Shown here piece by piece: positions 9,926 to 17,850 of a stretch of 17,850 nucleotides of DNA (position 1 is its first letter; the number at the start of each line of letters is the position of its first letter). This stretch comes from Terana coerulea (taxonomy: Eukaryota > Basidiomycota > Agaricomycetes > Polyporales > Phanerochaetaceae), in NCBI GenBank assembly GCA_024811115.1, contig JAKOGH010000149.1:1-17850 (forward strand), read 5' to 3'. The translations under genes and the position numbers were made by a program. The notes beneath the pieces were generated by a model. The model had not been told where the DNA came from, did not search any database, and saw only the letters and a list, made by a program, of their open reading frames with translations.

Positions 9926-10579
9926 TTATGGCAGGACAGCAGCCGCGCCTGTCTTGCCTGGGTTGACAACGACTTCGGGAGTATCAATCCTGAAGGGATT
10001 TGGTGCTGCTTTGCTGTTCGAGGCCTGAGGCTGTGTCTTCTGAGAACGGGACTTTGGTTTTGGAACCTCGACGATGGGCAGTCCTGCAGCAGTTCGCTCT
10101 CGCTTCCACTGCTCCCATACTGGACCACCACCGATATCCATGAGCTCTTGTAGGATTTTGTGGGACCATTGATTCTCTACATTCACACTTCGCGTCGTGC
10201 CATCACCTAAACAAGCATGAGTTTCCGGACAAACAGGATAGCGGGAAGACGCACGCAGCTCAAGCGTAAGTTCAGGCTTCCACGTATCTGCCTTCGTCTT
10301 CGGCTTTTTGTCTACCTGAATATCCAGCTTCGGATTCGCATACCGTATTCGCGGAAGATCATTTTGCACGAAGTGTCTGCACATTCTCTGTTTCAGTAAA
10401 GCTGAAGCCAAGGCTTCGGTGTCAATGCCATACCTGGCGCCCCAGTGGTCGTTCCGGTATGCATACGTGATCTTCAGACTTCGGACCTTCGTCAGCTGAG
10501 GTTTTGGGTCCGCTTTGAGACTCGCGAGTAACTGCGAAAGCCTGGACGCGACGGGCACGAACTTCGCCTTGCGAGGCAT
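9926..10579 (-). CDS. MRP49: Mitochondrial large ribosomal subunit protein mL61 (Mrp49)-like
   Basis: Minus-strand exons 10579-10434, 10376-10255 and 10206-9926 encode 182 residues. The N-terminal half has the L51/S25/CI-B8 (thioredoxin-like) fold signature of mL61: SLKITYAYRNDHWGARHF, then NDLPRIRYANPKLDIQV and LELRDGTTRSVNVENQWS, ending the domain with LQELMDIGGG. A basic, Ser/Gln-rich tail follows. The product would be part of the mitochondrial 54S subunit. Both introns (57 and 48 nt) are multiples of three and stop-free, so the whole locus is one unbroken frame, and an unspliced prediction would be 35 residues longer. Splicing is preferred because the retained text (YGIDTEALASALLKQRM; ASSRYPVCPETHACLG) interrupts the conserved domain between GAR and HFV. 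An in-frame ATG 11 codons upstream (10612) is the alternative start. Confidence 0.78.
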   Translation of the reverse strand: MPRKAKFVPVASRLSQLLASLKADPKPQLTKVRSLKITYAYRNDHWGARYGIDTEALASALLKQRMCRHFVQNDLPRIRYANPKLDIQVDKKPKTKADTWKPELTLELRASSRYPVCPETHACLGDGTTRSVNVENQWSHKILQELMDIGGGPVWEQWKRERTAAGLPIVEVPKPKSRSQKTQPQASNSKAAPNPFRIDTPEVVVNPGKTGAAAVLP

Positions 10580-10718
10580 GGTGGCAGGAAGTGAGTGCTG
10601 GGCGCTAAACATTCGCAGTCAGAACGGAGATCCTAGTTTACACTCGGTTTGGACGTTCTCTCTTACCATCACGCACGCTCAGAGCCGCCACTCTGGTCAG
10701 ACTCTCGTTGTAGCAGAA
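10580..10718. promoter_or_regulatory. Shared divergent promoter of the mL61-like and VPS72 genes
   Basis: 139 bases separate the two start codons. The segment is pyrimidine-rich towards VPS72 (TTCTCTCTTACC) and has no clear TATA box. A bidirectional promoter is inferred from the arrangement. Confidence 0.5.
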
Positions 10719-12409
10719 ATGGATAACTCTCTCGCTATGCGCAGACCGAAACGTAGCACCGCCGGTAACAGGTGAGTCGTGGTCTACGTACACGCCGTCG
10801 GGTAGATTGAGCTCATCTTAGGATGGAGGCTGCGCTTGCGGAATTCCATGCGGAGGAACTTGGACAAGACCCCGACGAGGATGCGGATTTTGTGGTGCAA
10901 TTAGGTCCGTAGCATTGTGCTATATAGCTTCACTCGGTTTCAACATTTCAGCAGATGAACAGGATGCATTCGAGTCCGATTTTGAGAGCACTGACGAAGA
11001 AGGTGCTCAGGAAGACGTTGATGCCACTGCCGAGAAGATGGTTCAAGATGAGGAACGGAGGACTAAGAAGGTGCACGGGATAATATCTTCCTGTGTATAC
11101 AGTATATTAAATCCGTGCAGGTCTCTCGCACTCAGTTGGAACGCGTGACCGCCGCGGCGCACGTCCGGCAGCAAGCAACTTTCAATCCGCAAATGTCGGT
11201 GCAAGACGAGCCAAACCCATCCGCATCCACGAGAGTCAAACGTCGCGTTTCGATGGGCGCAGCTGTGGATGCTGAAACGGGAGCTGTCCTGGAGACATCC
11301 AAGAGGCAGAGTCGCAGACGGTTAACGATGATGAACACCTCCATGTCCGAAGATCGTGCCAAGGATGAACAAGACAAAAGGTTCTTACATCACTTTCACT
11401 GCGCACTCTACGTCGATTCTCTGTAATCTCACACCTCCCACGCAGTCTACACTTCCGAGAAGGACGAGGACGAAAATACCAGCACCCACGCAAGCCGAGC
11501 TGATAGCACGAGCTTTGGACATGGAGGAAGGAAACACGAAGGAGCACCGTAACTATCTTGCTTTAGAGGAAGAGAAGCGCAAGCGGGTAAGACTGGTGCG
11601 CACAGCTGTCGAAGGGCCACTGATACGCTGGATCAGCAAAGCTGAAGAAGTCTCAATCATGGTCGAGCCTGAACAAGCTCAGGCCCCGGCACCTCAACCT
11701 CCGCCACAACCAGCATCGCCGTCGACTCAGTATGCTTATTCGCCTTACCCTACATCCGGGTTACCTCTGGGGTATCCTCAGCCGCCCGCATACATACCGA
11801 TGCTGCCTCCGGCGCACTACAATCCAGAGCAGCAATCTGGCTCAGAAGCTAGTCCCTCACCCCAAATGACGTTCATACACCATACGTATGCACAGACATC
11901 AGGATCAGCGCCCATGCCTATATGGCCTGCAGCAACCCAGCAACTACAGCCGTCGCTTCCACCTCCAGAAACCCCAAAACGGGTCAGACAAACAGAGACA
12001 GTAAGCAAAAGTTACGTCGTTCATGAGATCTCTCAGGACGACGAGGCCCCGAAGCCTCTCTGGAAGAACTCAATGGCTGCGATGTTTGGCAGCCATGTCA
12101 ACTGGGAGGACATAAAAGTGTACGCCGGGAGGCATAGGCCAACAAGTGCGTTCATCATTGCCTTGCATCATACATATATACTGATAGGCTCGCTCTGCAG
12201 CACGGCGCACCGAAACGTGTCCTATTACTGGTCTGAAGGCGAAATACAAAGACCCACGGACTGGCGTACCTTTCGCAAATACGCGGGCGTTCGAAACACT
12301 CACGCAACTTCTCCAGCATGACTATGTCTGGAGCGAGGCTTTGGGCTGCTATGTCGCATCTCGTGAACAACATTCACATAAGGGTACGCATACCGACTCA
12401 ACAGGGTGA
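10719..12409 (+). CDS. VPS72: VPS72/SWC2 (YL1) subunit of the SWR1 chromatin remodelling complex
   Basis: Exons 10719-10771, 10822-10904, 10952-11070, 11121-11380, 11446-12145 and 12201-12409, about 474 residues. Swc2/YL1 binds the H2A.Z-H2B dimer and delivers it to SWR1 for histone exchange in the nucleus. The N-terminus has the YL1 opening RRPKRSTAGNRM, then the acidic H2A.Z-binding segment DEQDAFESDFESTDEEG. A basic region (SKRQSRRRLTMM) follows, then a helical stretch ending EGPLIRWISK. A long Pro/Gln/Ser/Tyr-rich linker precedes the C-terminal YL1_C domain: CPITGLKAKYKDPRTGVPFA, then YVWSEALGCYV. The fourth intron is ambiguous. Its good acceptor (CCCACGCAG, 11445) leaves the frame one base short, repaired by one more A in the AAAA run at 11376-11379. 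A poorer acceptor at 11459 keeps the frame without a change and gives 469 residues. Confidence 0.92.
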
Positions 12410-12848
12410 TCGCAGTGTCAGATAGCATATCGCTCTCTTTATCAGTTTGTAGGCCTTTGGTTGCTCCTCAATTACTCCCTTACATTTATCACACTGCTGC
12501 GTGCATTCCTATCTTTTATTTCACTCGTGGCTTTTGAGGCAACCTTGCATGAACCTGTCTCGTATGTCGTGCCGTGTAAGCTAAGCTGATGACATGCGAA
12601 ATAGATCCGGTGTGAGAGTAATTCTCTGCGTACTTAGTTTTGTTTTGTTTTGTTTTTGCAGTGGACATTGGATGGACAGTGCCGCGCCGAAGATAACCAG
12701 GCCCTTACAAGTTGCAATTGCACGTCGCTCAGAGTCATCACTCGGAGTACTCGCGAGCTTCGTGGCGTTTGATGGCAGACGGTCCACGGAACAACCGGTA
12801 CGGCAGTACTGCGTAGCAATGAGTATGCTCGAAACATGAAATCCTTTA
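12410..12848. other. Intergenic region between VPS72 and tRNA-Asp
   Basis: No gene recognised. A short TTTTG repeat tract lies at about 12639-12656 and ends in a splice-acceptor-like TTTTTGCAG, but no exon could be linked to it. The open frames here overlap each other, and the longest of them (12581-13000, minus) runs straight across the tRNA. Confidence 0.5.
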
Positions 12849-12932
12849 TCCCTGGTAGTATATCGGTTAGTACACGCGCCTGTCACTCTGAACGGAGCGC
12901 GCGAAAGCGGGGTTCGACTCCCCGCCAGGGAG
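12849..12932 (+). tRNA. tRNA-Asp (anticodon GTC) with a 12-nt intron
   Basis: Acceptor stem TCCCTGG pairs with CCAGGGA at 12925-12931, with discriminator G at 12932. The anticodon stem CGCGC/GCGCG encloses loop CTGTCAC, anticodon GTC at 12882-12884. Bases 12886-12897 (CTCTGAACGGAG) are an intron at the canonical site one base after the anticodon (37/38); removing it leaves a normal 72-nt tRNA. The T arm is CGGGG-TTCGACT-CCCCG, which also supplies the internal B box for RNA polymerase III. Confidence 0.96.
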
Positions 12933-12957
12933 GTGCTTTGCGATGCACTTGCTATCC

Positions 12958-12961
12958 TTTT
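12958..12961 (+). terminator. RNA polymerase III T-tract after tRNA-Asp
   Basis: First run of four T downstream of the tRNA, 25 bases after its 3' end. Minimal but sufficient length for fungal Pol III termination. Confidence 0.5.
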
Positions 12962-13044
12962 AGTGGGGTTGCTACAGGACATACTTTTGTTGGTCGCCAC
13001 AGCACCAAACAGTTTATGAAACTTTATGTTAAATAATGAATATG

Positions 13045-13096
13045 CTCTTTACGGCCAGTTTGTGGTCTAAAGATAAAGATAAAGGGCTGTAAAGAG
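13045..13096. other. 12-bp inverted repeat between the two tRNA genes
   Basis: CTCTTTACGGCC (13045-13056) can pair with GGCTGTAAAGAG (13085-13096), eleven Watson-Crick pairs and one G-T, around a 28-base AT-rich loop with an AAAGAT repeat. No gene end or known RNA is attached to it. Confidence 0.5.
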
Positions 13097-13209
13097 TTTA
13101 AAAGAGTAATCAAAGTAAATAGTTGAAGCCTTAGACTCCATTCAAGGAAGCTGTTTAGCAGGCTGCAGCGGTGCAGATCAAAGATACTTATTAGACGACG
13201 AATTTAAGC

Positions 13210-13213
13210 AAAA
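13210..13213 (-). terminator. RNA polymerase III T-tract after tRNA-Gly
   Basis: Four A on the plus strand, i.e. TTTT on the transcribed-sense minus strand, 16 bases beyond the 3' end of the tRNA-Gly gene. Confidence 0.55.
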
Positions 13214-13229
13214 CGTTCGAAATGAACAC

Positions 13230-13300
13230 TGCATCCGCCGGGAGTCGAACCCGGAGCTAGGCCATGGGAAGACCCAATGTTACCGCTACACCACGAATGC
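13230..13300 (-). tRNA. tRNA-Gly (anticodon CCC)
   Basis: Minus-strand, 71 nt and intronless. Acceptor GCATTCG pairs with CGGATGC (one G-T), discriminator A. The D arm is GTGT...ACAT, anticodon stem GGGTC/GGCCT with loop TTCCCAT, giving anticodon CCC preceded by the invariant T and followed by A. T arm is CCGGG-TTCGACT-CCCGG. It is convergent with tRNA-Asp, 297 bases away. Confidence 0.95.
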
Positions 13301-14707
13301 TTAGGCTAGTTCTAGCCCCAACAAAATGTGTACACTCATGCTGACAGATTTCGCCTCATGACCGTGCACCTCCTTCGAGTTGCGCGCGCTGCCCCTCGTC
13401 CGCGTCATGGCATGGCAGTCTCCTCTGCCGACTTTATACAAGCAAGGTTGGAAGACAATCGATCCAACCCTGGCGCACGTGTACGTCACGGCCAGAATGA
13501 AAACGCGAATATTATCGCCTTTCTCGAGGGTCCAACAAGTCGACGGGTAGGTTGATACAAATTCGAAGAGAATGCACCACCATTGCTAACCAAGATGATT
13601 CAGTGGTGCCTCCGCTCTGGGCTGAAATGCTCTCAGACAGGCCATAACCGAGCGGGCCCCAGTTGACCATTGGCTCGACAGCGAGAGCCTGTTCTTGCAT
13701 GCGGCTCTTTCGACGCCTGTACGTTATCGCCTGCTTGCTCGTTTGATCATCCGTCTGCAGTCCTATGCATCGGCGCCCTCGGAGAAGCTTCCTTATTTGT
13801 CGAGTAGAGACGAATCTCTAGGAGCTCCTCAAGCAAATGTGCCCCTATCGGAAGAACATACGAGTGTTATGTTGTCAACTCGTGGTGCGCCACCCTATCG
13901 CCTCGTGCGGGGTTGCTGGAGGTTTCCGTTACCTCGCGCCTCGGGCTAGCCTCCGGTATCCCGTGCCGTGCTTGTGCCGGTTGCCTATGCGCCTTAGTGG
14001 GTTCTGCTCCAGTTTTCTGCCAAAGCCCAGGCTCTCTAATACGTATGTTTGTCCAGGGCACTTGGAGTTTCTACCAATGTGCAGTCTCGTGTGCTGGCTT
14101 GGCCATGTTTTCGACGCCGCCTCAATATGCAATGCGAAGGGCGTCACTAAAATACCACAGCGTTCATCCGAGCTTGCCTCCGACATTTCGCAGTTCTTAC
14201 TCCATCGCGCAGTGGTCATTTGTCGTCGACGAATGACAGTGCCGGAGCCTACTTCATACACCTCCCACTTCCCAACGTTACCAGCGAGCATGTGCATGTG
14301 CATGTGCCGCTAGGTTGCATGACTGCCTGCTGTCGGGTGCTCCGTTGCTTATGGCACATGTGGCTTGCCAATTGAACCCTGGTAGCTTGAACAGGCTTTG
14401 GTGCTGTGCTAGTTCTCGTGGCCCCGCCGCATTGTCGTTCCGACTCGGAGGAGCTGAACGTTCAGCAGCATGCGGTGAGTCGTATCTTCTGGTCTTTCTG
14501 AAGTATAGTCCGTCTATGCGTCGGAACCTGGGCGTTCTTCTTCATCGCTCCGTTGCGCATGCTCTGCACTCTCTACCATGGACCATGCCTTATCCGCGAT
14601 ACTTCAAGAGACTGGAGGCTTCAGCATTCAGGCCCGGTCGTCTGTCTGGCTTCCCGGAGCACATGAACTGTCTTCTCCTCTCGAATTCTCATGTATGGAA
14701 ACTGCGG
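13301..14707. other. 1.4-kb stretch without a convincing gene
   Basis: Several overlapping frames of 60-160 codons exist on both strands (longest 13837-14313 and 14315-14728, plus), but none has a family signature, splice-linked partner or sustained coding composition, and the last one runs into the TATA box of the next gene. A short TGCATG repeat lies near 14289-14307. It may be mostly upstream regulatory sequence of the first lyase gene, or old degenerate sequence. Confidence 0.45.
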
Positions 14708-14714
14708 TATAAAA
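14708..14714 (+). promoter_or_regulatory. TATA box of the first PL14 gene
   Basis: TATAAAA 54 bases upstream of the start codon at 14762, a spacing that leaves a short leader of about 20-25 bases. A clear TATA box suits an inducible secreted-enzyme gene; inducibility itself is inferred. Confidence 0.65.
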
Positions 14715-14761
14715 GTGTACATGCATGACCCTGACGAACAACACACCGCCCCAACTGCACC

Positions 14762-15804
14762 ATGGCACCCTCCTTCTGGCTCGCACAAGTCCTCCTCACG
14801 GCTGCATGCTTAGTCGACGCCAGGCCAGCAGCAAACATCACAGCTCGAGCCTCTATCTCCAGCCCACTCTTCCCTGTCTCTCCACAACTCAGCTACTGGA
14901 CGACGTCGAAGTCGATATCGGGCTCCGTTGCGCTCTCCGACGCCACTTTCCGTCCTCACAACCAAATCACCGCCCTCGCACACCCATATGTCAATGCACC
15001 TGACGGCGAGTTATCGATGCGGGCCTTTTATCCTGCTGGCTCGTACAATTTCCAAAATAGCCCCCAGGGCGGGTTCTCGTTCTATGCCCCTGGGCCTACC
15101 AGCGTCGACTTGACGACGGCGAAAGAGGCTACTTTCGGTTACACCACGTACTTCCCATCCGGATTTAACTTCGTCAAGGGCGGTAAAGTCCCTGGCCTCT
15201 GTATGTACCCAGTTTCATATCGTTATATCTGTATCGTGAAACTTATGTTCGTCTTCATAGATGGTGGTAACAGTGACGACGAAGCTGTGTCGTGCTCAGG
15301 TGGTCGTCGAGATGACGGCTGCTGGTCCGCGCGCATGATGTGGCGCACCAGCGGCGCCGGCGAGCTGTACACCTACCTCCCACCAGACTTCAGCGCGAAC
15401 CAGGTGGTGTGCAACATCGCGCCGTACTCGACGTGCAACGACATCTACGGCGCCTCGGTCGGCCGCGGCTCGTTTACGTGGGCGACGGGCGGGCGGACGA
15501 CGGTCGCACAGCGCGTGCGCCTGAACGATGTCGGCAAGACGAACGGCGAGCTCCAGCTGTTCGTGGGCGGGAAGAGCGTTGTCAACGTCGGCGGCCTCGA
15601 GCTCAGGAATAGTTCCAGCGGGCGCATCCGTGGCTTACAGATGCAAACCTTTTTTGGAGGTGAGACATATGGTGGATGCGCATATGTACCTGATGTGATG
15701 CTAATCGTTGTCTCGGCTTAGGCTCTGACTCGTCGTGGGCTTCACCCAACGACCAGTACCTCTACTTCTCGGACTTCTCGGTAGCCATCACTGAGTCGCT
15801 CTGA
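14762..15804 (+). CDS. Secreted polysaccharide lyase family 14 protein (copy 1)
   Basis: Exons 14762-15200, 15261-15659 and 15722-15804 encode 306 residues without a frame break. Residues 1-20 form a signal peptide (MAPSFWLAQVLLTAACLVDA). The body has features of fungal PL14 proteins: HPYVNAPDGELSMRA, SVDLTTAKEATFGYTTYFP, GGKVPGLYGGNSDDEAVSCS, then SARMMWRTSGAGELYTYLPP, QRVRLND, GELQLFVGGKSVVNVGGLELR and GRIRGLQMQTFFGG. PL14 members of known activity cleave uronic-acid-containing polysaccharides (alginate, glucuronan) by beta-elimination; the substrate here is unknown. Both introns interrupt the same codons as in the next gene. The first intron (60 nt) is a multiple of three and stop-free, so it could be mis-annotated as coding; it separates GL from YGG and ends in TTCATAG. 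Family assignment rests on remembered motifs, not on a search. Confidence 0.85.
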
Positions 15805-16110
15805 TGAAAGAAATAACATTCCGAAGTCTTGGTGCTGTGCATCTTGCTGTATTACTACGCTGCTATTGGGTTGTGCGTATGTTTTAGGGTTTTTAGGGTC
15901 GCCGAGCCTTTGTGGCGTCGGATAACTCGCCATGTCGGGTCAGTGTACAATAATGCAATGTTGTCTGAATCTTTTATGCCCTCACGATCACCTTATTCCT
16001 TGGGAACAACGCCTGCGTATGCCGGTATAGTACAAAAGTACGAAAGTCTTGGCGGATGAGGCGGTGAGGAGCGATCCATCTGAAGTGATGGATCCGGGAG
16101 GAAACAAAAA

Positions 16111-16115
16111 CCAAT
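16111..16115 (+). promoter_or_regulatory. CCAAT box of the second PL14 gene
   Basis: CCAAT 21 bases upstream of the TATA box, a site expected to bind the HAP/NF-Y complex. Motif and position only. Confidence 0.45.
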
Positions 16116-16136
16116 TAGCCTCGTGAGCGCCCACGA

Positions 16137-16142
16137 TATAAA
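16137..16142 (+). promoter_or_regulatory. TATA box of the second PL14 gene
   Basis: TATAAA about 160 bases upstream of the start codon, implying a longer leader (about 130 bases) than in copy 1. Confidence 0.55.
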
Positions 16143-16299
16143 GCGCAAATACGGCTAATTTACGCCTTGTCCTTGGACGTCGCCATCCCTCCTCGACTGT
16201 GTCGGTTTCTCTCTTCTCTTTAACGTCTACAGTCCCGCCGTTGTGCACCTGTCGCTCTTTCGCTCATAACTCTCATTAACGCTACTGATATCGGTCGAA

Positions 16300-17558
16300 A
16301 TGTTTGTCTACAAGTCGCTCGTTGCTCTCCTGGTCTTTTGCATCGCTTCCTCCGTCTCCGCGCACCCAGACGGACACCACGGGGGCCTTCATCGCCGTCA
16401 CAACCGTATCCGCAACCTCAAGGCGCGGACGTGCCACCCCGTTCAGCGTCTGGCTCCGCGTCCGTGTCCGCATCCTCGACCGAAGTTGCGTCGACCGAGC
16501 TCTCGTCGACCAAGGTCTCTGGGAACAATGCCGCTGTTAAGACGACGAGCAGCCATGTGGCCTCATCTACCCACTCCTCCGCTGCCGCCGCGCCCACGAA
16601 GATCAGCCTCTCAAGCTTGGCTGCGCTCGCGCCCATCTCGAACGCTGTCGAGTCGTGGTCCACCGCGCCCGAGGCATCTAACGCGCTCCCGCTCAGTGAT
16701 GGTACCTTCCGCATTCACAGCCTCCTTACCGCTCTTCCCCACCCGTACGTGAACGCTCCCGATGGCCGCCTGTCCATGAAGGCGACGTACCCCAGGGCTC
16801 CTGGAACTTCCAGAATAGGCCCCTGGAGGCCCTCTCGTTCTACGCGCAGGGTCCGTCCAGCGTCGATCTCACCACCGCCAAGGAGGTTACCTTCGGCTAC
16901 TCCGTTTACTTCGAAGAAGGCTTCGAATTCAACATCGGCGGCAAGCTCCCTGGAATCTGTAAGTGGCTTTCCCTTCCGCTCATACCAGTTAGCGCTCGTC
17001 CTAATGAGTTTCACAGATGGTGGAGACAGCGATGAGTCCGCTCTCAGCTGTTCTGGCGGCAGTCGCAGCAACCTGTGCTTCTCCTCACGCCTCATGTGGC
17101 GCGCGAACGGCGCCGGCGAAATGTACACCTATCTGCCACCCGCCTACGCTGCCAACGACGCCGTCTGCGCCATCGCCCCCAAGTCCGACTGCAACGCCAA
17201 GTATGGCGCCTCCGTCGCGCGTGGTTCCTTCATGTTTGACGCCGGCAAGTCGAACACCGTCAGCATGCGTGTCCGCTTGAACGATGCGGGCCAGCAGAAC
17301 GGCGAGCTCCAGCTCTGGGCCAACGGCCAGAGCGTCCTCAACGTTGGTGGTCTCGTCCTCCGTGACAGCGATGCGGGCAGGATCAGGGGTATCATGATGC
17401 AGACCTTCTTCGGAGGTGCGTACACGCACAGCTCGCTTCTATGCGTGTAAAGCTGATGACGGATCGACATGATAGGCTCCACCCAAAACTATGCGTCGCC
17501 CAAGACTCAGAGCGCCTACTTCCGTGACTTCACGATCGCCGTTACCGAGAAGCTGTGA
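16300..17558 (+). CDS. Secreted polysaccharide lyase family 14 protein (copy 2), two frame breaks
   Basis: Exons 16300-16958, 17017-17415 and 17476-17558 give about 380 residues after two one-base corrections. A signal peptide (MFVYKSLVALLVFCIASSVSA) is followed by a His/Arg-rich segment with dibasic sites (HRRHNRIRNLKAR). A Ser/Thr/Ala-rich linker, probably O-glycosylated, comes next and is absent from copy 1, then the PL14 domain: HPYVNAPDGRLSMKATYP, SSVDLTTAKEVTFGYSVYF, YGGDSDESALSCSGGS, SSRLMWRANGAGEMYTYLPP, GELQLWANGQSVLNVGGLVLR, GRIRGIMMQTFFGG. Frame changes occur at the GG at 16427-16428 and at the CCCC run at 16790-16793; one more base at each joins LKAR to DVPPRSASG and KATYP to QGSWNFQNRP, the latter aligning with SYNFQNSP of copy 1. 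Exons 2 and 3 have the same lengths (399 and 83 nt) as in copy 1. The domain beyond the breaks is fully conserved, arguing against a pseudogene. Confidence 0.84.
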
Positions 17559-17850
17559 GCAGCAATGCACAGCGATTCACATCCCCTCACGCTATAGCAA
17601 CGATCATCCATCGACCACTCCCTGTCCTTACCACGGCGCACACGTCCACATTGCTTTCCGTTCCCGCCCCCATCTCTTTTGCTTCATCTTAACATTATTT
17701 ATTATGCTGTCTATGCTTCGATCGCAAGGCGGTATCGCACGCTCGAGGCGTGCCCAGATTGCTCCATGCCGCTCGCAAGCTGAGTAGCCGGTCGCGGCCC
17801 TCGATGGTGTCGCGCGGAGGTCCCAAAGTGTACGCTGGAGTGGTGTATCC

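Larger units (their letters stand above)
15805..16299. other. Intergenic region between the two PL14 genes
   Basis: Contains the 3' UTR of copy 1 and the promoter of copy 2. No gene is seen on either strand. The promoter side carries a CCAAT box, a TATA box and a pyrimidine-rich leader (TCGGTTTCTCTCTTCTC). Confidence 0.55.

Noticed and set aside
12581..13000. 139-codon minus-strand frame
   Set aside because: It crosses the tRNA-Asp gene on the opposite strand and has no recognisable domain.
14315..14728. 137-codon plus-strand frame just before PL14 copy 1
   Set aside because: Composition looks random and it runs through the TATA box at 14708-14714.
15884..15898. Two TTAGGG units
   Set aside because: Only two units separated by three bases in an intergenic region; far too few to be an internal telomere tract.
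17491..17787. 98-codon frame over the end of PL14 copy 2 and its 3' flank
   Set aside because: A shadow of the last exon in another frame that then continues into 3' UTR sequence.

Overview
The window looks like nuclear DNA of a filamentous basidiomycete, most likely an Agaricomycete. Genes are compact and carry many short GT-AG introns (29 modelled, about 47-65 nt), sit on both strands, and include families typical of mushroom-forming fungi: tandem polysaccharide lyase family 14 genes, a MYND-finger protein, a GET2-like protein and a Swc2/YL1 homologue. An intron-bearing nuclear-type tRNA-Asp and a MITE-like element fit this. Species cannot be assigned from the sequence alone.

Layout. 1-641: the end of an unrecognised protein gene running in from the left edge. 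642-2007: no convincing gene. 2008-2618 (+): small rhodanese-domain protein whose start codon appears to be split by an intron. 3126-4073 (+): SNO1/PdxT glutaminase of vitamin B6 synthesis. 4243-5591 (-): ArfGAP of the SMAP/AGE2 kind, divergent from 5752-6878 (+): GET2-like tail-anchored protein receptor subunit. 7131-8991 (+): MYND zinc-finger protein. 9157-9773: a 617-bp non-autonomous DNA transposon with 60-bp terminal inverted repeats. 9926-10579 (-): mitochondrial ribosomal protein mL61/Mrp49-like, divergent from 10719-12409 (+): VPS72/SWC2 (YL1). 12849-12932 (+): tRNA-Asp(GTC) with a 12-nt intron; 13230-13300 (-): tRNA-Gly(CCC). 13301-14761: no convincing gene. 14762-15804 and 16300-17558 (+): two tandem secreted PL14 proteins with the same intron positions and identical lengths of the last two exons.

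Most genes here are unrelated housekeeping functions (B6 synthesis, Arf GTPase control, tail-anchored protein insertion, mitochondrial translation, H2A.Z deposition). The only functional cluster is the PL14 pair, which are likely extracellular polysaccharide-degrading enzymes.

The most striking property of the window is that many otherwise well-conserved genes need single-base corrections to be read through, most of them one base too few at a short homopolymer. This looks more like consensus-sequence error than a string of pseudogenes, but reads are needed to decide. I did not find a convincing new biological system.
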